Assembly (NCBI GenBank): GCA_947000775.1
Contig: CAMQGK010000650.1
Location: forward strand, 2,786,501-2,850,500
From: Pterois miles
Taxonomy: Eukaryota; Chordata; Actinopteri; Perciformes; Scorpaenidae
Direction: 5' to 3'
Length of the DNA: 64,000 bases
The notes beneath the pieces are model-generated. The model did no database searches and had not been told where the DNA came from. It worked only from the letters and a program-made list of their open reading frames with translations. This document shows positions 50,001 through 62,000 of the stretch, one piece after another. The position numbers and the translations under genes were made by a program. Positions within the stretch are counted from its first letter, which is position 1; the number at the start of each line of letters is the position of its first letter.

Positions 50001-53000
50001 CCAAGCGGGTCTGTGCTGCCCACTGGCTGCTAACGGCTAACGTTAGCAGCTCTCCTCCTGCTGATTATCTGTCTCAGACACTTGAAGTTCCTCACCGCTA
50101 ACTTGTTTTCTGTTGTTTTAGTAGCGTGTCGCATGACTGAATTACCACATGTGCAGCTCCTGGCTAGTGTGAGCGAGATGGAGGCGGGTGACTACACTAC
50201 ATGTATACACTATATGTACACTGCTGTATATACAGTAGTTTATCCATAGATATGTAGTATTAGTTTGGGAGGCGGGTGACTACACTGTATACACTATATG
50301 TACACTACAGATGCAGTACTACAGACATATAAGAAATGCGATTGATTTGTGATTAACAATTAAATATTTTAATCGATTGACAGCCTTACTCAAGAAATAA
50401 TTCTCAATAGGTATTAAAATCTACACATTCTTGCCTTTAGGTGAACTGCTCACTCAGATAATAAATAAATAGTTAAACAGCCTTTCCTCAAGCCTTATTC
50501 TAAAAATACATGACATAAAGGTCATAGTTTCCAGTCTGTCTATTGAATTTATAGCATTTCGACAAAGTGGTTTGTTAGAAAGTCGGGGTGCTTATTAAAA
50601 AGAGCTATAAAAGAAACCAAACCATTAAAGTAACAAACTAGCGGCATTTTCAAAGGCTGTCAGTTTCATAGCAGCAGGAGACTCAGAGAAGAAACAGTAT
50701 TTATCAGTCTGAGCCACACGACAGTCAGGATATGATAAAGTCAGTGATAAGCTCGGGGGTTTTAGGTTGAGAGGTCAGTCTCTGCTTCTACAGGATACCT
50801 GAGGGTCTGGCAGAAAGGCCACCTTTGGTTAATGGTACGGCTGCTGTTTTTACTGTGTAATTACAGAATTTAAAGGGGAGAGGGGTGGCGTATGCCTTCT
50901 AATTGCTCACAGTTAGGAGCTGATTGTTTTTAGCAGTGTGTTCATGTTATTGTGGATAAACTGAGAGATGCAGCGTTATTGCCTCATTCATTGAGCAGTA
51001 AAGTCTGATCTCAAGATAAAAGGCACTTTATTTCCATCTTTGTCACATCTGTGAGCTCAATCTCAGTAACTATGGTTTTACACACTGCAAAAACCATGTG
51101 GTATATTAATAGGGCTGGGACAATACACCTATCTCCTGATCAGTACTATCAGGATTCTTGGGTGCAGATTCAATATGGATTGCAATATTATGATTTGTGC
51201 ATTGAATATATTAAGATTTTGTTAACTTTTTTAACACTAGACCATGAGTCGCACACTTAAAGGGACATTTAACTCTGGAAAATATCAAAATTAATTCAGT
51301 AAAATGTTTGATTGTCAGCATGTATGTAGTCATAGATGTGCTGAATTCAAATATATCAGGATGATTGTCAGGAATTATTTAATACATCTTTTCCTGCAAC
51401 CCAAAACTCAAAGAATAAAGACATTTCCCTCACAAATTAGTGGTATTTCCTTTTACTTGTAATTTGACTTGATGTAAGGTTTTATACTTCTGCTGAATAT
51501 AATCCATCAATCTTATTTCCATAGATGTATTTTGTAGATCCAGTTCCCTTTGTTAACACCTTATTTTGAAAAGCAGACGTAGTCCCAGGTGTCTACTTCC
51601 TCTAACTCCTCCAAGGTGGTCTCTAGCTCTCCGTCAGCTCCGTTCTCTTTATCCATCCATGGTCAGCTCCATCGGGGCCGTTTGAATGTATTTAACATAA
51701 ATGTCAGTATATGGAGCTCTACAGTCATAGCGTTGGCCCATTTGACCACGGAGATGAGAGCGACGGCCGGCCGGACCACACGTTACCGCCGTACGATAAC
51801 GTTTCCGACGTACGATAATGTTTCCTGTCTGTGACGGAGTTAGCGTGCAGCTTTAGCCGTGATGTCTAGCTCTGCTTTTCCAAAGTGTTTCCCTCCTTTA
51901 CTGGATGTGTAGTGTTTACTACGCTGGAGGGTGCAATTTTTGCACCAACAAACATGCATAATTAATTTACAGTATGTCAGTTGTAGATCATCAGGTGATT
52001 CCTCTCAGCTCTTGTTCAACCATTGCCTCTGATTTATCATCCCACAGTGTGATAATGTAATTAACTTTACATGAAATTAATCAGAAACTTTGACACAGTT
52101 TCTATTGTTGTGTCTGTTTGCTTGTGTGATATTTTGATTAATGAGGCTACATGTGGTGCCACTCAAATCACATCCAGAGCATCACCCTCACAGCCAAATA
52201 TTTACCTGTAATTTTCTGTCTCCTCCTCTACATTGTCAGCTCTGGAAGCACAGAATTAACAAGTCATGGCATTTATGTCAACAGATGTGCAATACTGTAG
52301 CATCCATCAGCAGTCCATGCAGTGTAAATAGCCTGCGCAATGCAAGAACCAAGCTTTACGGCACTGCAGCCTGTCGTAACACGCACAGCAACACTGTTAA
52401 ACTGTCTACTTTTGATGGGATATACAAGTGCTGGCTTTGTTCAAATCAATACTGTGACAGTAATAGAAACCTCCACAAAAACGTCTCCCCACTGAGGTAA
52501 ATATTGTGAGTGAAAAATAAAAAAGAGTCTCTAGCAGCTCTTTGAGCCTGTACGTTAGCACAGCGGTGCTTTGAGCTAAATGCTAGAGTTAGCAATACTA
52601 GATGTTGATGTTCCCATTTTAATTTAACAATTCAGCATGCTAATATTCGTTAGTTAATAAGGCTGGTCATAAACCAAAGTATTGGATAATCAGAAATATT
52701 GATCCGATGATGGCGCTACATGAAAGGTCAGGTCACCTTGTGGTGACGTGACATGAAAAGTTATTAGGATTCATTTTCTGGAAACAGAAGAGAAAAGACA
52801 CTAGAGAAAAAGTCGAGGGATCACCAAACTTACAATACTTCATCCTGCAGAGGACATAAATATCTGTCGCAACTTATTTTGAGATATTTTACCCTGAACC
52901 ACAAATATCAACTTCACGGTGATACTAGAGGAAAAGTCAGGGGATCATCACAGTCAGTAGGATTCATTCTCTGGGACCATGAATGTCTTTACAAAAGACA

Positions 53001-56000
53001 TTCATGATCGACGAAAAACTGTCATGTCCATGTTCAAAGGGTCCCTTGACCTCTGACCTCCAGATGTGTGAATGTAAATGGGTTCTCTGGGTCCCCACCA
53101 GTCTCCCCTTTACAGACATGCCCACTTTATGATAGTCCCAGTCAGTTTGGATCAAGTCCTAGTCACTGATAGCTGTTGTTCCTTTTTTGTCTTGGGATTT
53201 GATCATATATTTATGCTAAAGTCAGAACCTGGGAGGGTTTCTGGACAATATCTGTCATTGTTTTGTGTTGTTAATTGAGTTCCAGTAATAAATATATACA
53301 TACATTTGCATAGAGCAGCATTTGTCCACTGCCATGTTGATAAGAGTATTAAATACTTTTTACAACGCTCCCTTTTAAAGTACATTTTGAACAGATAAAA
53401 AATCCATGATTGATTTGTGATTAATCACAATTAACTATGAATGATCATGTGATTATTTGTGATTAAATACTGTGAGACAGCCCCATTTACAAGATGACAT
53501 TTGAACACATCATGATAACTCTTATAAATTACTTTCACCCAATACTCATTTTTACTGAGTTGAGCTTGAACACATCATAATGTAACAGTAATTGTGGAAC
53601 AATGAAACCTCCGCTGACGTTAGCTGTTAGCGCTGTCGTTTAGCCAAGCGGGTCTGTGCTGCCCACTGGCTGCTAACGGCTAACGTTAGCAGCTCTCCTC
53701 CTGCTGATTATCTGTCTCAGACACTTGAAGTTCCCCACCGCTAACTTGTTTTCTGTTGTTTTAGTAGCGTGTCGCATGACTGAATTACCACATGTGCAGC
53801 TCCTGGCTAGTGTGAGCGAGATGGGAGGCGGGTGACTGCACTACATGTATACACTATATGTACACTGCTGTATATACAGTAGTTTATCCATAGATATGTA
53901 GTATTAGTTTACTACAGAGTTGAGAGTTATGTTGAGTTGACGTTGTATAGAGTGAGTAAAGAGCGAGAAAGTCCACATAGGGAGGAGGACGGACCCAGGA
54001 GGCCTCTGTGTCTAAAAGTTGACTTCTGTACGTTGAGTACTTAACTTAAGTGTGTAGCTTAATTTATGTAACAGTTACCTCTGCCAAGGAGATAGTTTTC
54101 TGTTCAGGTTGTCAGCAGGATTATGAAAAAACTACTGTCCCAATTTTCATGAAACTTGGTGGAAGGGTGTAGCATTGGCCAAGGAAGAACCCACTACATT
54201 CTGGAGTGGATTGGCCTTAGCAGAGGTCATCAGAAATGCATCAGTGTGGCACACTGGTAGCCAAGAGGATAAAGATGCTAGCCATGTAATCACAACCTCC
54301 CTGGTTCAATCTGGATGTGGACCTTGAATCCCCTTTCTGTGTTTCTCTCCTTATTTCTTGTCTACGGTATTATTTTTTTAATGAAAAATAAATGCATCAG
54401 CAAGTGAGATAAAAATTCATGCACACGAGGCTTGTCCACGGCAGACATCTCAAAACCACAGGACCACTGGAAACAAAGCCATTCAGTTCTCTTCTAATAA
54501 CAGTGACATCCTACCTGATCCCTATAGAGCCCACAGAAAGGTGCTCAGGAAACAAAAACACAGTGGCTCTGTCCATGGGCTGGGCATGCCGTTCAAGGTC
54601 AGACAGAAACAATAGGAGCCATCCAGCAAAAGCTACACAGATCTGTTTACCGCCACAGACAGAAAGCAGTGAGCGGACTCGCCCTGGCTAACACGATGCC
54701 ACATTGACACTAACATAAAGGCAGGGGAATGCTTTTGTTCTCAAAAAAAGGGGGTTTGGGATTCCCCCTGTTAATCCTTTGATAAAACTGAGACACTATC
54801 ATTTGTACCAGACCTCAGACAGGCCTCCCAGCCTGTCTCCCTCCCACCAGCCCTCCCTGGTGACTGGCCTGCCCTCTGGGCGCAGACTCTACAGGTACTC
54901 ACAGCTTCGGCTTTGGCTTGGTAGGCAGCGGCGGGCCGTCCTTCCCAGGGGATGGAGACAGCTTGCCTGGGGATGGAGGGGAGTCTGGTGCCACCTGGGC
55001 TGGACTTTGGGCTGTGACTGGGACATCTGTCGTAGGGTCAGACTGTGGCGGAGGTGGTGGCGGGGGTGTTGTTGCTTTAGGTGGGCTTGTTGGTGATGGT
55101 GGATTTGGGGGTTGTCCATTCTGTATAGACCCTTTCCCCTTATCCCTGTCCTCCACCTCTGAGCCCATCTGTACCGGAGGCAGGGACGACACCCCGGGCC
55201 AGATCTCAAGCTCTTTGATAAGGAAAGCGCTGGGCTGAGGCAGCATCTTGGGTGGCAGCTCCAGGAGGCTGATTTCTGTGGGTGGGGGAGGAGGGGGGAA
55301 GGCCGCTGCATCCTCAAACCCTGAGCTGTCACCGGACATGCCATTACTGGATGAATCCTCAGCTGATGGAAGGAAACAAACAAAAGCATTGTTGGACTTT
55401 AATGTTTCTAGATCTTCTTCTGGTCACCTCATACTCAGCAGATCACATGGGGCTGTATCACAGCTGATCTAAAGTAACAGCTGGGTCCAGTCAGGCTGAT
55501 GCAGTTCCTGTTTATTCAGCCTTTCCTTTAACTGAGCGGTGAGTCCAGTACTGTACAAACACAGTTCTGTCTGTGAGAATACACACAGAAATGTTACTCA
55601 TCAACTCACACCTCTCATCCCTCTCACATACAGACTGCGGTATAATAAACACAGCAAAAGACGGTCATCTCATTGAGATGCCCCTATAGAAATTTAATAA
55701 CTGACCACAAACCACACGACCTACAGGGTCTACCTACTAGACTGTCACACCTCAGTGGAACCAAGTCCTGATTAATTTCACACGTATATTCATTATGATG
55801 AAGAAATGAAATGAGAAAATTTGCAACAATTAGATATCCACCTTTTGAAAACAAGATTTGTTCGTACATTGGAAGTATTTTAGACAATATACTGGTGATC
55901 AGTTTTATTTAAAAAATGTCATGCATTGAATGTGAGACTCATACTTAAATGTTTAAAGGACAATATAGATTTGACAAAGGTGTGCAGAGAAAGAATAACG

Positions 56001-59000
56001 TTATTCTTGTTTGATGAAGGAGACCCATTGAACACGGCTGTCAGTTGTAGGCCTAACTTTAGTTGAAGCAGCAATAGAGTGCTCCAAGGATGGCGTATTT
56101 TTGTAGGCCAGCCAGGAAGTCAGTTTTGCACTGGTTCCCTCAACAAAAAGGCAATTGGAGTTTTGCAGAAAATAAACTCTGTGGCAAACAAATGATTTTC
56201 ATTCTTACACGTTTTGTTCAGAAAAATAATGTCCACAAATGAAGACCACTTCATGATTTCTGAAGCGTGAATGCAATCGGCAGAAGCGAGTGAGTATAAA
56301 CTAAATGAAGCTGTAAAGGAGGACCGGGTCGGCGTGGTAACGTTTAGTGGTCTCATTTAGCCTCTTGTTAGCAGCCACCTTTTTGTGGGGTATTAATTGA
56401 TTTATTTTATGTCATAGTGCAAAAAGTTAAAATCTCTTCAGCTTGTGTTAACCACAGACCTTAATTCAGGCATCTAACCAAAAAATCATTTTAAAAAAAC
56501 GACTGACTTCCAAACGAGGGTACCGAAAGTACTAAAATACTTTTTGGACTCATTCCTGTAGCACTCTATATATATTGTGGGACATCACCAGCAGGTTTCT
56601 GAACCAATGTTGGTTGGTTGTTGGTTTATATGGTATGGTGGCTCAGGTTGCATGCTAGTTAGCTTAACAGGCTAGTTAGCTTAACAGGATGTAGTCGACA
56701 GGAGTGTATGATTTATTGCCTGCCAAGGTGAGGTAGCTGAGGATGGTTGTTTAGTTTGGGCATTGCTTGGCAGGTTGAGCAGCATGTTGCTGGTGCTAGC
56801 AACATGGTAGTTAGCCTGACATGCTAGTGGTGCAGTGGTGTAATAGACAGGAGTATGTTCTTTGTTGCCTGCTAAGGTGAGGGTAACTGTTTTGTTTGGG
56901 CATTGCTTGGCAGGTTGAGCAGCATGTTGCTGGTGCTAGCAACATGCTGCTTGTTGATGCCCAGATGCTGCTTGGTAACAACAGCATCTCTTCATGTTTG
57001 TGTTGCACGCACCTGCATTGACGGTGAGTTGGGCGTTGCTGTTAACGGAGCCGTACGGGTTGGACGCCGTGCAGCAGAACAGACCTCCGTCCTCTGGAAA
57101 GGCCTCTGCTATCACCAGGGTGCAGATCTCCTCTAAAACATAGACAACCATCATCAGGACGCCTTTAATGACCAAACTGTTTATGGGCCTAAAAGTTGGA
57201 TTTATATGGGTTAAAAGACTTGACATTGACTATTCTGTTTTTTGCCCTTATTCCAAAAAGATGATATTCCTCCAAAGATTGTTACATGCAGCCGAGCATA
57301 CTCTGATTAATGGGGGTGAATTTGTTCGACCGTGGGAACACAGCCTCCCTCTTTCATTCCTTCAACCACCCCTTGAAAAGGTCGGCATTGTGATATTTGC
57401 ACATATCCAAAAGGCTACTGATATCCAGGTCTTTTGTAATGTTTAACAGTAGGTGTGTTTCTCATTCTGAGGGCTTTCCTTTTGGGCATGCATCTCTACA
57501 AACTGTTAGCTAGTTGGTTTGTCTTCAACGCACACAGCTGGCTCCTAAAACCTGAATAATATCTCATGTATTAATCTGAAAATGCTTCATTCAGAGTAAG
57601 GCCTGAAGTCCTGGGCCAAGAAGAGCGCAGGGCGGCTGCGTGATTCATGCGTCCATTGTTCACAACAGCTGCATTTCTGCTGCTGCTCTTCTACACAGTT
57701 TGCCTTTCAAATGGAAAGGTCAAGAAAAGTGTGGTAATTTGTAAATATTTGTAATAATCCTCAGTTAAAATCCTGTACTGTATTCATTCATGGAGCCCTG
57801 CAAGTCACTGCGTGTTCTACAACACTGTCCTGCACATATTTCAGAATAAAAGCCTTGTAACAAATGAAGGAGTTCTGTCCACAGAAAAAAATGCTTGAGG
57901 GGTTTTATTTTGAAATGAAAGCACAAAGTGTTGATTTGAAAGTACATCTTGACTTTAAACGATCACTTTCACTGTCTGTTGCTGCCATGACACACGTCAA
58001 AAATAGGCGAGACCTCGAATCTCTGCATCTCATGCAGGCGGTGTGGCAGCTCTAACCCTTAACAAGGACATTGAAATGAGTAAGGTAACGCAGCCGCCAC
58101 ACACTCTTCACGCAGGCGGTCTGGCTGCACTGTAACTCTGCTGTTTACATGACCCATATCAAATTCACTATATTGTCATATTTGGATAATAGTATAATAT
58201 TGCTGTGCATTTAAACATAGTCAGTGATGAACAGTGATCTGCACAGGAGTGAAATGGCATGTTAACACTTGATTTGTCTGTAATGAGATAGAACAGTGAA
58301 AGACAAGTTATGTACGTCGTCGACTGATGACATGTCATCTAGACTGGTGAGTCACTATTTATTCTCAGACACACGGAGAGCCGCGAGTAAAGACAAACAT
58401 GGATGTCAGTACTCATGAAGAACCGACAGAAACACTAAAGCACAGATGTTCAGGGATGTCTGAGTGACTCACAGTCTGAAAGTAACACCTGAAATGACCC
58501 CTGAGTCGCACAGGTGTGAAATGGCTGGCGTGAATTAGCACGTGTGTCATTGTTAGTCTGTGATTTGGTGTTTATGTGTCAGCGGTGTGGTTTCTCAAGA
58601 CTGGTATAGATGTGATATGAGTGTCCTGTGAGACGCAGACTTATTAACTTGTGATTTGCTGTAGTCATAACAAAGCAACAGGCTGCAGCTGAAACCATCA
58701 AACTCGATTTGAGTATCCAGACTCATCTAATAATCCGATACTGATTTTGACCACCGATTGCGGTTGGGAACATGAAAACAGTGATATTTCAATAGAGGCT
58801 GAGGTGGCATACCTGGCTCTGCTGCAGATCGAGGCTCTGGTTCACACAGACACAAGACAAGGAAAAAAAGGTCATTAGCATAAATTAATCTACTGCACAA
58901 TAGACTTCATGACCACTTAGAAGAATGTCTCACTTTTCTGGAGAATACGAAAATCGGGGGAGTCCAGGATCTCCTCTCCCTGGCGGTACCATTGGACCTG

Positions 59001-62000
59001 CAGAGGAGGACCTCCACGGACCCTGCACTCCAGAACCACCACCTGGCCCTCGGACGCCTGGGCGTCCTGCAGCAGCTGCACAGAGGAGGGATAAAGTAAG
59101 AGAGAGGTAATGAGAAAAAGGAACGAGTGAGTGAAGAATGGTGAGGAAATGAGAAGAGACTGAATCAGATAATGAAAAGGATAAATCTGCCTCAGGATGA
59201 CAGCATGGGACAGATGGAGGCAGAGATAGCTGTAGATGGCGCAACATCAAGAAACAGCATCTGAGGAAGTGAGAGGCCAGTGGACACTAACGCCGATAAG
59301 CAGCCACTCTGTTTCAGGCCAGGGACCCCTTAAAGGAGAGGAAACTTTCCAAGGACCCCCTTCATAATCATAAGCATAATGCTTATTACCATTTTACTCT
59401 AAGAAACTAAAACTATTTGTATTCTAAAACCTTTCAGTCTGAATACTTCAGGCCGATTTGATAGAGATAAACAGAAACACATTTCAGTCTGAATCATGTT
59501 AACACCACTTTGTTTTGTCCTGGTATTGATGCTACTAAGGGCTGTTTTGACTGTGATATTCTGGGTCCTCCTGAAGATACATGACATATTTTGGTCTCCC
59601 ATCACGGTCACTTGACATAACTGTTGTCATGTTTTCTCAATTTAGCTAGTTTGGGCTTGGCATCACTAAACAATATGGACTGACTCATATATCTCCATGC
59701 TAACCAGCTAGCTTGCTGGCTAATAAGCGAAGCTAAGCAGCAGCAGGAACGGTTGGTTGTGCCCGGAGTGAAGCGACTCATGACACATCGCTGTAATGTG
59801 TCGCAATCATATCAGAGTTTCTATTGGCCCAAAGCTCATGTCGGTGGGAGTAATGGACACAATGTGCTTGTTCTATTTGTGCAAATGGTCCCCATCTGTA
59901 GGTATGCACTTTTCAATAATACAGTACAATTTTATCATTTCTAGTTAATTATTTTGTGGACCCCCTTATAGAGTGCAGTGGACCCCTGGGGGTCCTCTGA
60001 CCCCACTTTGAGAATCACTACACTACAGAACATGAGGTTACTGATTCATGCCTCCTTTGTTCATGGCAATTTGGAGTGCAAACTGTTTTCTGATAGCAGT
60101 GAAAATGTTGTTTTTGAAATGCCACCAAGTGTGGATTGAAGCAGTATAATTTATTAGATAAAAACATGTTGTGAACTTTGGGAATGATTACACTGATCTT
60201 TTCTCAATACATTTTCACTTTTGGATTGAGGAGTGAGACAGTGTGTGTGAGAGAGAATGTTTCTATAAGTTATTGATAATAATAATTAGAGTTTTAGCGT
60301 TCTGAATGAAGCTTTGAACTACTCGTTACAGCCGTAATGAACTGATTGCTCCACATGGGAGTTTTTGTCCGGTTTCTCTTTGTGGATGGACTCAGTGGCA
60401 GATTTGGGTATTTTGTTGGATGGTGAATTTTAACATCAGAACAGAGGTTCGTGGTGTTTCCATCTTTAGTCTCGACTTGTTCATTGCACAGCTTACAAAT
60501 TGCTTCAGTCACGTTCTCTGGCTTTCTTTTCTCATGTGGTTTAAATCCAAAGCTTCGCCAAATAGGCGCATTCACATTCTTTTTGAGAGTGGACCTCTTT
60601 CCTGCTGTAGTTGGGGCTACTGTTCGGGGTAGTTACGTACAGTGTCTGCTAGCATGTCACTTTTTAGTATACTACAGCAATGTGATGAAGCATAGAGAAA
60701 TCAAGAGAAAGAGGGACCCTAACCATAATCCTAACCCTAGTGCAAAATGTTGTGGATATTCGTGGGCATGTGAGGAATTTTATCATGGCCAATCAATATT
60801 GAGTTGATAATATTGTTATACCGCCCAAGCCTTGGTCAGAGTGACATTAGCCATGTTTCCATTCATGTATTTTTATTTGCATTTTGAAATATTGCAGTAG
60901 AAAAGCTGTATGGGGGCATCATGTTGGTTCACCTGATGGAGCAGACTCCCCATGTACTAAGGTTGAGTCCTTACCACAGTGGGCCGGGGTTCGAATCCCA
61001 CCGGCGGCCCTTTGCTGCATGTTGTCCCCTCTCTCTATCCCCCTTTCATATCTATCACTTTCACTATCTAATAAAGGCAAAAGCTGTATGGAAACGACAA
61101 AATTCAATAAAACTTACTCAGTTAACGCTCGCTTGGGGTGTCTGTTGAATTTGAACTGATGCGCTAAATTAATTATGGAAACACTTTTCCTGAATAAATT
61201 CTGACGTAGTGAACTTTTAACCCACAGGACTGATCAGCTGTTTCTGCTATCTTCCTCTTCTCGGATATTCCCATAACGTGCGAATGCTTGTCTTTGTCCC
61301 CAGACAGCAGGAAACTTGACCAATACTGGCTGACGTAAAAGAAAGATGGCCAAGCTGACTTGTTTTCTTTCCGCTTCACATCCTCTACTTCTTCCACTCT
61401 GTTTACTGGTGAGTTACAACCACGTGTAGCCTGTAGCGCCAACTTCTGACCAAACTACCCTGTAGCCATGTTTATTTTTTCCTTCTTTTGCAACATTTCA
61501 ACAGTTCCCTTTAAATTCACTTGACCAGTATATCCATCCACAAGAGGCACTCAGTGTCATTGTAAATTAATGTGACCCTGTGACCCTCAGCCTCTTTCTC
61601 TTTGTGACTGTGTGTTTTTGGCTTGGCTATATTTTGGGAAGACCAGGGGAGGAAGGTAGATCATGGGTCTGACAGCGTATGTGTGTGGGTGTGTTGTGTT
61701 GGGGTGACATCACGGTGCTGACTTCACTAGAGACGAACATCCTCTCACTGAGATGATTACAGTTGTTTAAAGGAGGTGGGGGTGGAGGTGAAGAAAAACA
61801 AATGTCTTTTTGTAATGAAGTGGAAAATGATTTAGGGCCTGACTGGCTGAGTGAGAGTGAAAGAGACCTGACCCTTGTGGGTTTGGCTGGGCCGTTTGAA
61901 GCTCTGCCTCAGCCTGTCTCCGTCCCACCATCACAACACCCACCGCCTGAGGCCGAGGAGCTGGGAGAGTGTTGAAGAGTCGGAGCTGGAAAACGGTGCT

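Noticed and set aside
52141..52500. 119-codon + strand frame rich in Cys and His
   Set aside because: The Cys and His spacing does not fit a known finger. There is no start context or homology that I can support, so chance is likely.
60930..61000. Possible tRNA gene on the + strand
   Set aside because: There is a good B box, but the element has a SINE body, an AATAAAGG-type tail and a 13-base target duplication.
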